From: Ochromonas danica
Lineage: Eukaryota; Sar; Chrysophyceae; Chromulinales; Chromulinaceae
Reading direction: 5' to 3'
DNA length: 62,870 nt
Assembly (NCBI GenBank): GCA_015146655.1
Contig: VKHL01000161.1
Coordinates: forward strand, 1 to 62,870
The position numbers and the translations under genes are program-made. Positions 12,424 to 21,912 of the stretch are shown here, piece by piece. The first letter of the stretch is position 1. Each line of letters opens with the position of its first letter. The notes beneath the pieces were generated by a model. That model had not been told where the DNA came from. It did no database searches and was given only the letters and a program-made list of their open reading frames with translations.

Positions 12424-12471
12424 GAAACAGTTTTTGAGCTTATCGCCAGTTTTTCATCGCCAGTTTTTCAG
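12424..12471. promoter_or_regulatory. Repeated CAGTTTTTC words in a divergent promoter
   Basis: Between two divergent genes, GAAACAGTTTTTGAG is followed by two close copies of GCCAGTTTTTCA. The same kind of word sits upstream of the genes at 16577 and 41207 and in the spacers near 31345 and 50985. A promoter role is inferred from position and recurrence only. Confidence 0.35.
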
Positions 12472-12587
12472 TGGAGCAGAACTGAAATGTTTCACATGGA
12501 GACGGCTGAAGATCTCTCGGGGCTTCTCTCTGAGGGTGTGAGGGAGTGCCTCCTGAGAGGAAGAAGAAGAAGAAGACCTGCTGGGCC

Positions 12588-13307
12588 ATGGCCAAGGCGA
12601 CCAACCAGATTGCCATGATCCGCCTTGCGGCTGAACTGAGAGTGCATATCCCCGAGGAAAGTGTTTCCTGCCACACGAAGTGGGACACCTTGTACCACCG
12701 CCTATGCGACCTCCACCTCCACGACAAACAACAAGGCAGACTGCCCAGGAGAGCCGCGCTGGAGGGAGTCTATCACAGGATGATAGAGGAGGTGGAGAAG
12801 AAGTATGGCCGCCTCCTGTCCTCCACCCTCAAGCCCCTAGAGAGCGGCGCGAAGGAGGAAGAAGTCTGTCTCTACAGAATGCTGCTAGAGAGACGAGCCC
12901 ATGCACAAAGGATCGCTTCGAAAGGTCAGAAGAAGAAGGAGCTGCCAGCTGCCAGCAATCCTCCGAGCGATGGCCCCGTCTCGATCACTTCCGACTGCTT
13001 CAATGGCGGGAAAGCTATTGAGGCCTCTCAAGCCACTGTCTCTCTCGCCTTGACCCCAACAGTCCCGAAGCGTAAGCGTGGTAGACCACCCAAGTCCTCT
13101 CGTGTCGATCCCTCAGCAGAAAGAGACTCTCTGCTGTCTTCGTCAGACCCAGCGCTAGTGATCGCCTACAAGGAACTGCTGGCTATGGAAAGACAACTGA
13201 CAGTCCGCGCAGACGAGCTGTGCCATGAGTATGAAAGTCTTTCCACCAGCTTTCTGGAACTTGGCGAAGTGAGAGGACACAAGCGATGGAGAAGTTCCGG
13301 CACTTGA
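12588..13307 (+). CDS. Small charged protein with AT-hook-like motif (cluster family member)
   Basis: The ATG at 12588 (context GGCCATGG) gives 239 residues; the frame is open upstream only from a GTG. The N-terminal 110 residues are helical and contain W, L and R-rich blocks and VCLYRMLLERR, which echoes IEKIVYRML in the neighbour at 13666. Around residues 175-182 the run KRKRGRPPK is a classic AT-hook core (GRP flanked by basic residues), so binding to AT-rich minor-groove DNA is plausible. The C-terminus (about 200-230: AYKELLAMERQLTVRADELCHEYESL) matches the conserved tail helix of the next two genes. A nuclear chromatin-associated role is an inference. Confidence 0.68.
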   Translation: MAKATNQIAMIRLAAELRVHIPEESVSCHTKWDTLYHRLCDLHLHDKQQGRLPRRAALEGVYHRMIEEVEKKYGRLLSSTLKPLESGAKEEEVCLYRMLLERRAHAQRIASKGQKKKELPAASNPPSDGPVSITSDCFNGGKAIEASQATVSLALTPTVPKRKRGRPPKSSRVDPSAERDSLLSSSDPALVIAYKELLAMERQLTVRADELCHEYESLSTSFLELGEVRGHKRWRSSGT

Positions 13308-13665
13308 ATTAACAGCTTTATCTACTGTGGAATGGATCGCTTCTTTTGCAGCGTAGAGGCTATTAGACTGGATGAGATAGGATTAGACTGGGGTTGATTT
13401 GATGACACAGCATGGGGATGGGGATGGGATTGAAGGGGCTATTGTATGCTTCACGTGCAAAGGCTATTCATGTTGTCCTAATACACACTCAGAGAGTTGC
13501 GCTAACTATAACATGTTAATAGTAACAATACTGTATGTATCTTCGATGAGGAGACGATGCAAGTCCATAGACAATATACAGTCCATAATAATCACTTATC
13601 ATGGCGATTCGCTTATTGTTGTAAGCGAAAGTCAGTCAGTCTTCTGATTAATATCTAGCAACAAG
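13308..13665. other. Intergenic spacer in the small-gene cluster
   Basis: This 358 bp stretch is AT-rich with a GGGGATG repeat near 13412-13425. It should hold the 3' end of one gene and the promoter of the next. No coding region was found. Confidence 0.4.
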
Positions 13666-14427
13666 ATGGATAATGAAGACATCATGAACGATACGAGCTT
13701 GGACTTCCTTCGACTGCTGTGGAGGTCGAAAGCTCATCTCCGACAAGGGCCTTCTTTCGACGACAAATGGAATGCGATTCGCCAAGCCATGGAAGGTCAT
13801 CCCACTCTACAAGCATGGCTGCCAGCTAGTAATAGAAGACTGCTACATCGCTTCCAACAGTTGCGAGTCCGAGTGTGTCTGAAGTATTGTGTCTACAAGT
13901 CTCCTGCTGACAGTACGGGGCAATTGCTGCCCTTGCCTGACACAGCCTCGGAGATCGAGAAGATCGTCTATCGCATGCTCCATTGCAATCCAAGTCTCAG
14001 AAAAGTTCGCTCCGCAATGCGTAAATACAAGACGAAACACAATCTAGAACGAACTATCAAATCATTGGACAAGGTCAAAGATGAATCGTCTCATTCGATC
14101 AAGAAGAAGCCTATAGTGCAAGAGATTGTTGAAAGAAAGCCAACCTCTGAACCAGTTGGAGTAGTCAATCCAAAGGAAAACAACGGCTCCAATTCAAAAC
14201 ACGGTGAGGGTATGGATTGTGATGTAACTTCAATGAATGCCATCGCTAGTGAGAGATTGAATGGCCATGTCGGAGCCGCTGATCTCATCTGGAAGCATCT
14301 CGTGGCACTGGAAAGAGCTCTTGATGTTCATCTTTTGGAGCTGCTGTGTGAAGTCCATCGTCTTAACTCCGAGGAGAAGAAGTTGGACACACTGCTAGAC
14401 GAGGCCGAGGATTGGATTGCTTGTTGA
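13666..14427 (+). CDS. Small charged protein, cluster family member
   Basis: An intact 253-residue frame. Residues 10-75 form a predicted helical domain with regularly spaced aromatic residues (LDFLRLLWRSKAHL, FDDKWNAIRQAMEGHP, LQAWLPASNRRLLHRF). The block SEIEKIVYRMLHCNPSLRKV corresponds to the YRML block of the preceding gene. The middle is Lys-rich (KKKPIVQEIVERKP). The tail IWKHLVALERALDVHLLELL then CEVHRLNSEEKKL closely matches the tail of the gene at 14827 (IWRYLSVLEQAMAVSLKEML then CEEMRLRLQEKRL). No catalytic motif or membrane segment is present. I do not recognise the family; function unknown. Confidence 0.68.
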   Translation: MDNEDIMNDTSLDFLRLLWRSKAHLRQGPSFDDKWNAIRQAMEGHPTLQAWLPASNRRLLHRFQQLRVRVCLKYCVYKSPADSTGQLLPLPDTASEIEKIVYRMLHCNPSLRKVRSAMRKYKTKHNLERTIKSLDKVKDESSHSIKKKPIVQEIVERKPTSEPVGVVNPKENNGSNSKHGEGMDCDVTSMNAIASERLNGHVGAADLIWKHLVALERALDVHLLELLCEVHRLNSEEKKLDTLLDEAEDWIAC

Positions 14428-14826
14428 TTGAGCACAGTTGATTAGCATTGCTTTGTCTGCTACACGGTGTTAGTTCTGTGATATCTACTGTAATTATGAT
14501 GTTTCTATGTGATATATCTATGGGGTGTAACTAGTCTAATTGTAAAGTCTAATCAATGGCAGAAATGCCTGCAGATATAATATACCATCGATAGTATATC
14601 TGTATATGTGCTTGCAACATGATGAGTTTGTTCCAAAGCATATCCATTGAGACTTGCGAGTGATTGCTGTGGAGTTGGTGAGGTTATTAGATTTGACCGT
14701 TTAATTCATTTTCTGCTGCTGGCCTTGACTCTTGTTGCCATTCTGTTACCAGCCGGAATAACAATAACAACAAAAATAATAATAATAACTACTACAACTA
14801 CAATAACACGGAGAAGAACTCTCTTC
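14428..14826. other. AT-rich spacer with trinucleotide tract
   Basis: This 399 bp stretch includes an AATAAT/ACTACA-type tract at about 14758-14810 just before the next ATG. The frame is open upstream from 14647, but the encoded Ile/Thr run (ITTKIIIITTTTTITRRR) looks like a translated simple repeat in the leader, so I do not treat it as protein. Confidence 0.5.
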
Positions 14827-15375
14827 ATGGACGTTGCATCATACGTGGACGCTCTGATGAGCGCATTACGAAACATACAAAGAGATGACAATTCTTCTTT
14901 CAATTTCTCACAGCTTGATCAAGCCAGAGAATGCGTTGACTTGATGAACTCTGGCCTCGCATGCAATGGTCAAGACAACGAGCCGCTGTCTGAAGAGGAA
15001 ACCTCGAAAACCTATTTCTTCCCTGAAGAATTCACTAACAACGAGCAGCCCTGCACGACACCAACAGTCTCGAAGAAATGCCTTAATAGAAAGAGACGCT
15101 CTGCCTCTGTCTCTGTCTCTGTCTCTGTCTCTGCCTCTACTTCTGCTGTGCCAAAGAAAGCACGCAGAACTTACAAGCCAAGAGCAACCAAGCAAGACAG
15201 CAATGGCCAGTTAATGAAGAGAAGGTTGATTTGGAGATATCTCAGTGTACTGGAGCAAGCCATGGCAGTCTCCTTGAAGGAAATGCTCTGCGAGGAAATG
15301 AGACTGCGACTGCAAGAGAAAAGGCTGGCCATGCTGCAGACAGACGAAGAGAAAGAAGAGAAAGACAATGCATGA
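14827..15375 (+). CDS. Small charged protein, shortened cluster family member
   Basis: With the start at 14827 (MDVASYVDALMSAL) the product is 182 residues. The N-terminal helical domain of its neighbours is missing or replaced. A Ser/Val run (SVSVSVSVSAS) arises from a CTCTGT repeat. Basic clusters KKCLNRKRRS and KKARRTYKPR resemble nuclear localisation signals. The C-terminal 50 residues carry the family helix, with IWRYLSVLEQAM and EMLCEEMRLRLQEKRLAML. Choosing the upstream GTG or TTG frame would add a hydrophobic, low-complexity stretch that I regard as leader. Confidence 0.62.
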   Translation: MDVASYVDALMSALRNIQRDDNSSFNFSQLDQARECVDLMNSGLACNGQDNEPLSEEETSKTYFFPEEFTNNEQPCTTPTVSKKCLNRKRRSASVSVSVSVSASTSAVPKKARRTYKPRATKQDSNGQLMKRRLIWRYLSVLEQAMAVSLKEMLCEEMRLRLQEKRLAMLQTDEEKEEKDNA

Positions 15376-15486
15376 CTCTCGCCCTTCGTCGATACTTGTC
15401 AATCAAAACTCTTTATCTGATTTATAATTGTTATCATCACATACATGCACCACCACCATAATCATCATCATTCTACTCTAGTTAGG

Positions 15487-16577
15487 CTAGGCAGTGGTGA
15501 CTTTGTTGCTTTCGACTCCATTGCCGTTAATCGATAGCGGCTTGGCAGGAACATAACCATAGAGATAGACAGATCCCAAGACAATCACAGCGCCAGCAGC
15601 GAAGCTCTGGTTTATGCTGATGTCATGGAAGTAGATGGCCGAGACTAGCGCGGAGAGAAGAATGGAAATAGACGTTGCGAAACCTTTCAAGACATTGTCA
15701 GCATACTTGACGACCATCGCCACCAACTAGACCAACAGCATGCATGGACAAAGGTCAGAGTAGTGATAGAGTAGTGTGTACAGTAGCTTACCAATCCACC
15801 CGCTGCTTGCAGCAGAATGACAAGCCAGACGGAGGAATTGTATCCCACGAAGAAGCCCTTCTCCACCAACACCGCGCCATCTCTCCAATAGCACGAGGCT
15901 GATGCCATCGCTATGCCAATGACTGACAGCTGGATATTGCGCAGCCAGATGGACGCTTTGGAGGACTTCAAGACCATTTCGAAGTAAACGCCAGCGAAGC
16001 CCGAGGTGACGCAGCCCAGCAAGACAGACACCAGACCTGCCAAGCTGTTGCTCTTCTCTCCTCCTCCCCCCGCCCGCTGTTGAGAAAGCTGCACTAAAGC
16101 AACTCCAACAGCCAAGGCTAGGATGGAGACCCATTGATGCGCGTGCAGCTTCTTAGCCAGCAGCAGCACGGAGAAGATGGCGGTGGTGATGATCTTCATC
16201 TGGTAGAGCACTTGGAAGACCGCGGCGGACAGACAAGACATCGAGAAGTACTGCAAGGAGTTCTGCACGGTGTACAAGAGAGAAGGCACACTGAGCTTGA
16301 AGAGGTCCGCGCGGTTGATCACGAACTCCTGGTAGATCATGTCCACGAAGTGGTCCCGCCGACCCTCACAGTCGGCATAGAAGCAGGCCACTGAGGAGAT
16401 GAAGAACTTGAGCACCTCAGCGGCTAGCACAGCCGTGCTGGTGAGGTATCTCTCACTGCCAGGCGAGGACTGGCTAAGGAAAGTGTAGCGCATGGCAATG
16501 GCCAAGCCGCTGTTCTGCACGATGAGAGCTATCAACGCCATCCATTTTAAGTCCAACTCCCATCGACCAACAGCCAT
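15487..16577 (-). CDS. Nucleotide-sugar transporter, SLC35A type
   Basis: Two exons (16577-15792 and 15726-15487, intron 65 nt) give 341 residues. The family is the CMP-sialate/UDP-galactose/UDP-GlcNAc antiporter group of the Golgi (SLC35A). Diagnostic blocks are present: a first membrane helix [71 protein letters not shown], and [15 protein letters not shown] near the C-terminus. About ten hydrophobic helices can be seen, the expected number. It imports activated sugars into the Golgi lumen for glycan synthesis; which sugar cannot be told from sequence. The start is the ATG at 16577; the codon before it (GTG) is not needed. Confidence 0.9.
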
Positions 16578-17000
16578 CACCTTCTTCTTCTTCTTCTTGA
16601 CTGTCTGTCTCTCAGGATGGGAAGACTCGCACCCTTTCAGTCAACAGAAACTGTTTCTTTCTCTGCAGTTTTTTTCAGTCAGACAAACGAGTTTCTTCAC
16701 CTATGATGCGGATGTACTGCAGTACAGTATAGACCGACCGTGACCATGTGTTACTGTGATGTTGATTAGATCTATTATCTGAGGCTATAAATCTTATCTT
16801 AGCATGGCTAACTTGCTTATTACTAATACGAAAACTAATATGCATGAGGGTTTGAATGGATGAAATACCCTACGAAGTGATAGCACAGCAGGATGGCCCA
16901 GAGCAACACGAAGAAGCTATGAGCAATCTGCGACCAGCACTTCAATACTCTCTTGATCACAATGCTGTCAGAGGCAGCTACAGTATCTCCGACTAATCCT
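16578..17000. other. Promoter region of the sugar transporter, then spacer
   Basis: Just upstream of the transporter start lies GAAACTGTTTC with a second CAGTTTTTTTCAG copy (about 16646-16680), like the other promoter words in the window. The remaining 250 bp reach the 3' end of the GH28 gene. On the minus strand 16870-16990 a hydrophobic stretch is open in another frame, but it has no start or splice link I can support. Confidence 0.4.
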
Positions 17001-18272
17001 TTAAGTAGACTTGAAGCAGGGAGGGACAGGGTAGGTTCCTCTAGTGGCCACGCCCTCTACTCCCTCGCAGAAGTAGAAGTCATCGCCCCAGGGATCCTTG
17101 CCCTTCGCATTGGTCACAACAACGTTATCGAAGACCAGCTGATGAATGGGATTGGTCGCGTTGCCGAATAGCACGCCAGGCGACTGCTCCGGGTCGCGGA
17201 TGAGGATGTCCTTCAAGACGATGTTCTTCCACGTCTGCGCACCTGACATGCTGCAAGTAGCGTTAGCTGTGATCGGCCACAAGAGGGAGCAAGGCTGGCC
17301 TGTCTGTTGAGCAGGACCAATCCAAATCGCGAACTGCTGAGGGCGGTCCATGGTGATGTTCTGGTAGAGCACGTTGCTGATGCTCGCCTCCTCGCCCACC
17401 ACGCCCTGATCAGACCATCGGGTCTTCATATAGATACCCTTCACCGTGCGGTGGAGATAAGCATCCTTGAAGGTGATATTCTCTACTTTGGAGAGGCCAA
17501 TGGAGCCCACCACGAGTCCCAGACCAGAGCAAGTGATGCGCTCGAAGAACATGTTGGCAGATCCATCTTTCACAGAGATGCAGTCATCCTGGTTCCAGAT
17601 ATTCGCGTCGTGAATGTACACGTTCTTTCCAGTGAGGTCAAAGCCGTCAGTGTTGAAGGCCTGCAGGTCGAGCAGAGTGTGTTTGTCCAAATTCGTCCAG
17701 CGAGCGTCCACGTCACAATAGCGGATAAGCAAGCCATCCGAATCCTCCGCGTAAAAGGTCCAGTAGGGACTATTTTTGAATAGCAAGTTCTCTACGAGGA
17801 TGTCCTTGGAGTGCAGCAGATGGACGAGGCGCGGACGGTCTTCCTGGTACTTGAGGAACTTGATCGCGCCCCACCAGGCAGTGCCATTGCCATCGAAGGT
17901 GCCCTTTCCAGAGCTCGTGAACACGACCTTCTCAATGTTTGTGAGGTAGATGCACTCCTCCACGCTGCCATCGGCTTTCTTGGGCCAAGCGGTGCGGTCG
18001 TTGACGAAGGCGATGGTGCCATCCACCTGCAGAGTGATATTGTACAGGCCGTCAGCCTTGATGCCTCCATTTAACCAGTAGGTCTTGTTGGCCACAAAAA
18101 ATGTGTCGCCTGGCTTTAATGCATTTAGTGTTTTATTGAAGATGTCCGCGTTCTTGTTGGCAATCTCCTGGGAAGGATCATTAGGCACAGCGCCGCTCGC
18201 CTCGAAATCAATCCATCCACCATATGCCACTGATGTCCATAGGCAAATAAATGCTAGTAGTGATAGGAACAT
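17001..18272 (-). CDS. Polygalacturonase-like protein, glycoside hydrolase family 28
   Basis: With the start at 18272, the 423-residue product has a signal peptide (MFLSLLAFICLWTSVAYG). The frame upstream of 18272 is open but is probably promoter. The right-handed beta-helix repeats of GH28 follow. Family motifs in order: NTDGFD (about residue 205), NQDDCISVKDGS (about 228), CSGLGLVVGSIG (about 250), IYMKTRW (about 282), and the closing TYPVPPCF. In active polygalacturonases the third motif is GHG and the fourth RIK; here the His is Leu and the Arg is replaced, while the three Asp are kept. The protein should be secreted and bind a pectin-like or other uronic polysaccharide, but activity is uncertain. 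It is divergent from the gene at 18532. Confidence 0.87.
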   Translation of the reverse strand: MFLSLLAFICLWTSVAYGGWIDFEASGAVPNDPSQEIANKNADIFNKTLNALKPGDTFFVANKTYWLNGGIKADGLYNITLQVDGTIAFVNDRTAWPKKADGSVEECIYLTNIEKVVFTSSGKGTFDGNGTAWWGAIKFLKYQEDRPRLVHLLHSKDILVENLLFKNSPYWTFYAEDSDGLLIRYCDVDARWTNLDKHTLLDLQAFNTDGFDLTGKNVYIHDANIWNQDDCISVKDGSANMFFERITCSGLGLVVGSIGLSKVENITFKDAYLHRTVKGIYMKTRWSDQGVVGEEASISNVLYQNITMDRPQQFAIWIGPAQQTGQPCSLLWPITANATCSMSGAQTWKNIVLKDILIRDPEQSPGVLFGNATNPIHQLVFDNVVVTNAKGKDPWGDDFYFCEGVEGVATRGTYPVPPCFKST

Positions 18273-18531
18273 ATTTCCTTTTGGAGTCCAGCAATGTCGC
18301 GGAAATCGAATCAGACCCTCAAATGCGATCAATTCCACCCGCAGCAGGGCTGCACAAGATCCGCTGTCCCACGCAATAATAATATCTGGTCGCTTGGAGA
18401 AAGTCGTATTTTGAGGGTTAAAAGTCTTCGCCTGGGCAGAGTGCTGGGCTGGACTGGTTGATTTGATCAATTCCCTGGTGTGGCCCGAGAGAATTGACTT
18501 AACCCTCCCTGTCCGTCTATCACGGGTAATA

Positions 18532-19389
18532 ATGCTTCTGTGGATTTTCTTGTCATTCTTCCTCGCCAGTCGAGCCGCCACCGCCACCGCCACGGAGTCA
18601 AAGGCCCTGGGGGCGCCCGGCAAGTTCTTCCTGTGGTCTCCCACCGCCACGGCCGCGGACGAGGTCACCCACCTCACAGTGAGCCAAGACGTCCACACCG
18701 CCTATCAGACTATTCTCAACGAGGCTGCCAGTCATGAAGTTGTGGTCCTCTTACAAAATGCCAAGGCTGGTGGCAGTTGTCTGCGCAATCGAGCGCTGAA
18801 GGACTCGCTGGACCAGGCGCCCCACAAGACCACCATGAACTATGTATATACCTCCGACCCTGCAGCCAAGCCTATTAGTGAGGCTCTTTCTGCCAGTCAC
18901 CCTAGCCAGCCGATTGACCGCCTCGTGAAGAGCCTCACGAGCCAGAAGAACAACAACGAGGTCCTCGCCAACGGCCAGCCAGATTTCTTCCACGCCATCT
19001 ACGATGAACACTCCGCCGCCTCCTTGAAGAAGCTCATCGACCTTGCGAGCAAGGAGAAGATTCTGCTTGTGGCTTATGATGAGCCTCAGCGTGGCATGGC
19101 TGCTCCTCGTCGTCTGGGGCAGTACCGCATGCTGTCCACCACGACCACGAGCAACTCCTCGACCATCTCCACCACCAACTCCTCCTCGATCTACTACAAG
19201 CCTGAAGGAGCGGAATATGCGATATACTATGCTGACACCTACCTCTACATCACTCCCGACATCTTCACTGGATTGATCACTGCGATTTTCTTCTTCTTCG
19301 TGGGCTGGATCGGCATTTCTTGTCTCGGAGACATCCAAGGAAACACTTATTTCTATGACAAGCTTCCTGTGGTGGGTAAGGAGGCATAA
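18532..19389 (+). CDS. V-ATPase accessory protein, ac45/Voa1/BIG1-like
   Basis: The ATG at 18532 opens a signal peptide (MLLWIFLSFFLASRAATA), giving 285 residues. The lumenal part is about 225 residues and ends in a Thr/Ser/Asn-rich glycosylatable stretch. The C-terminus has the hallmark of the V-ATPase S1/BIG1 group: a short AIYYADTYLYITPDIFTGL leading into one membrane helix (ITAIFFFFVGWIGISCL), then GDIQGNTYF and a cytosolic tail. In yeast and animals this helix sits in the Vo ring and helps proton-pump assembly. The lumenal domain is shorter than animal ac45 (about 470 residues). A 259 bp shared promoter separates it from the GH28 gene. Confidence 0.75.
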   Translation: MLLWIFLSFFLASRAATATATESKALGAPGKFFLWSPTATAADEVTHLTVSQDVHTAYQTILNEAASHEVVVLLQNAKAGGSCLRNRALKDSLDQAPHKTTMNYVYTSDPAAKPISEALSASHPSQPIDRLVKSLTSQKNNNEVLANGQPDFFHAIYDEHSAASLKKLIDLASKEKILLVAYDEPQRGMAAPRRLGQYRMLSTTTTSNSSTISTTNSSSIYYKPEGAEYAIYYADTYLYITPDIFTGLITAIFFFFVGWIGISCLGDIQGNTYFYDKLPVVGKEA

Positions 19390-19527
19390 GGCAAGGTGCC
19401 ATTGGAGAGGCAGAGCAGGCGACTAGTCCATCTGCTAGTAGACTAACTTAAGAACAACCTCTTTCAAATGACTGGTCAAGGTTCTGTCACTGCTATTTAC
19501 AAATCAGACTATGTTCATGTTCAGAGC

Positions 19528-21787
19528 TCAGCTGAAGATGCCCTGAACCACAGCTGCAAGTGGTCGCTGTTGGCAAGTCTTCCAGAAAGGTTCTGTCAGA
19601 GCCTGCTGGCCCTTAACAACAAATCTGCCGTCAGGATGGCTTTGGCGATAGGCTTGAGTGAAAGCTCTTGCCAATCGCTGGAGTGACGAGCTGTTTCGCA
19701 TCGAGTAGCTATTCAGCAGATCGTCGTGAATGGACGAGAGGAAAGCGCGTCTTCTGTCCTCGGCCTCCACAGCGAAGGAAACATTCGCAATCCGCCTCGC
19801 ACTGCCTGGCGATGCCTCTAGAAAGGATAGAGAGTAGAGATATTGCTTTGATAGAACTTTTTGCACACTTACTACCCTTCTGACGGAGTGGTCATAGGGA
19901 TTACCGTGCGCTCTGCAAATGGGTCTGACCTCTCCCACTTCACTCACTTCCACTCCCAGCGCTTGATATGTGGAGAGAAAGTGCACAACATGTCTATTGT
20001 AAGACAGCTCCAACAAAGGCGATGAGGCGAAGTAGTCTGTACAGCACTCCCAAGCAGTGTTAACAATCGTTCCAATTGAAGCTTTGCTACCACAGCTCAC
20101 CTTTTGAATACGAAAAATCGTCAGGTCCAAAGAGTGCTGACTCAGGGTCATTGACGTCAAAGTTGGTTTCAACGGCGATAGAGCATGTCACATGGTGGAC
20201 AGCCTTCTCAGGGGAAGAGGTAACGGTCGAGGATTCGTTCAGATCGGATGCTAGCCGTCTATAGTCTTGTTTCGCGGCGACTTCTTTCCTTCTTTCACGA
20301 TGGGAAGTACTGCCTTGGTGATAGAACTTCGCTTTAGCTCGAGAGCGCGCAAACATGTTTTGAATGCTAGCATTACGACGAGCCCAATAGTCAGCATCAT
20401 GACTTTCGGAGGAACCCATCGCAGAGAGAAACGCTTCTTCATCTTCCGCAGACTTTAAATACTTGCCCCAATACAATGAACTCAATGGCAAGCTGGAGTT
20501 GAGTGCGGCTTGTCGAAGAGCAGTTGCTAAGCTTCGGCCCTCGGGCATAGGTATGAGAAGTTGATTAGGCTTCATCACGAGAACATAGTCCGAAAGGCCT
20601 TTGGAAGCATAAAAGCAATGGTTTAGAAAGAATGAGTCGATTAACGAGTCGCTCAACCAGAGCCCTGCAAAGCCTGGCACATCGTCGAACTGCGGCAAGG
20701 CGAGCGGCACCAAAGCCACCCTCCCGCTGGCCAGCAAAGGCCCCAGAAGATGAACAAGCTTGTCCCAGAAATAGCTATCCTTCTCCAAAACTACTCCTAA
20801 AGTAATATGGAGGACATCTTGAAGAAGAAGGTGTTGGACCAGTTCGATCAACATCGCGCTGCCCACATGAGGTCTGCCCTTCACTGGGCGAATACCAGGA
20901 ATACACGCATGAATCTTTGTCATGGACTGACTGCGTTGTTTTTCTCCTTTCTCACCACCTCCTTCTCCTCCTCTTCCTTCTGTTGTCACCTTGCCATCAC
21001 GAGCAGTCCCCGCTGATAGACTAGAAAGAGAGACTTCCTGACTATATCCTATCTGTCTACTATTCCAAGGCACGCTCAAGGAGATCAATAACGTCTGCTC
21101 AATCGACTTACCACTACCACTACCACTACTGCTGATATTGGCGCTTTGTCTGCGCATCAGATCGACGAAGAGCCTGCGGTCGGAAGAGAAGGTGGCGTTG
21201 GAGTAAATGGAGGACGTTCCACGCAGCTTGCAGCGAACAGCCTCAACCATATTATGACGCTCATGCTTTCCTTCTTTGTTAGTGCCCTCTGCTTCCCATC
21301 TGGCCAGCCAATAAGCCGGAGATTGGTAGGGAAGGGATGGACCGCTGCCTTCGTTGTTTTGCAGCACGCAGAAAACTTTGGCCAGCCTTCCCCTGTCGGA
21401 TTCAGCAGTCCATAGAGGAAGAGCTCTTGTCCAAGAGAAAATGGAGTGGTGGTCCGTGCTAACAGCGCGAACCGATCCCGTCCGCCGTGTCTTCTCACGC
21501 GGCAGCAGGAAGACAGTGAGGAAGAGATCACGACTACCTTCCACACGCTCAATCACAGCATTGACGAAGAGCTCGGAGTAGTCAAAGGCAAAGGCAGGGA
21601 GATCCACTCCATAGTGGTTGCTTTGTGTGCCGTGGTTCTCGACGTGGAGGTTTGGGTGATGCAAGCGGATCTTCTTCTTCTTCTTGACTGACACGAAACT
21701 ACGAGGATCGGAATCATTCAATACCACAGAGAAAGCTAACAAATGAAAGCTGAGACACAACAGGAACACAAGGTTTAATATCAGCAT
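19528..21787 (-). CDS. Glycosyltransferase family 92-like membrane protein lacking DxD
   Basis: Exons 21787-20101 and 20036-19528 (64 nt intron) give 731 residues. A further 57 nt segment with GT-AG ends and in-frame length (about 19821-19877) may be a retained or optional intron. The start at 21787 gives a signal anchor (MLILNLVFLLCLSFHLLAF), so a type II Golgi/ER topology is likely. The region around residues 350-450 follows GT92 (DUF23): an ELVQHLLLQDVLHITLGVV strand-helix, GRVALVPLALPQF, and SDYVLVMKPNQLLIP. In GT92 enzymes that last segment reads (F/V)xDVDEFLxP, the metal-binding motif; here the acidic residues are gone (KPNQ). The protein may be an inactive homologue or act without a metal. 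The 3' end of the 18532 gene converges on it. Confidence 0.65.
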
Positions 21788-21912
21788 TCGAATGTTGTGA
21801 ACGAGACATTTTGATTTTAAAGGTTTTGCGGCGCAGCTTTTCCCGGTTTCCGTGTTTTTCGTGTTTTGCTGCTGTGCTGAGGGTTTGGGTTGGAACGGAA
21901 AGCAATGAAAAC

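Noticed and set aside
14647-14826. N-terminal extension of the small gene at 14827
   Set aside because: The extension encodes Ile/Thr runs from AAT/ACT trinucleotide repeats and looks like an untranslated leader.
16870-16990. Hydrophobic minus-strand stretch just past the GH28 stop, as if a lost membrane anchor
   Set aside because: It is in another frame, no splice site links it, and the GH28 C-terminus (PVPPCF) is already complete.
18273-18698. N-terminal extension of the GH28 gene
   Set aside because: It overlaps the divergent promoter and the start of the opposite gene; the internal ATG at 18272 begins a proper signal peptide.
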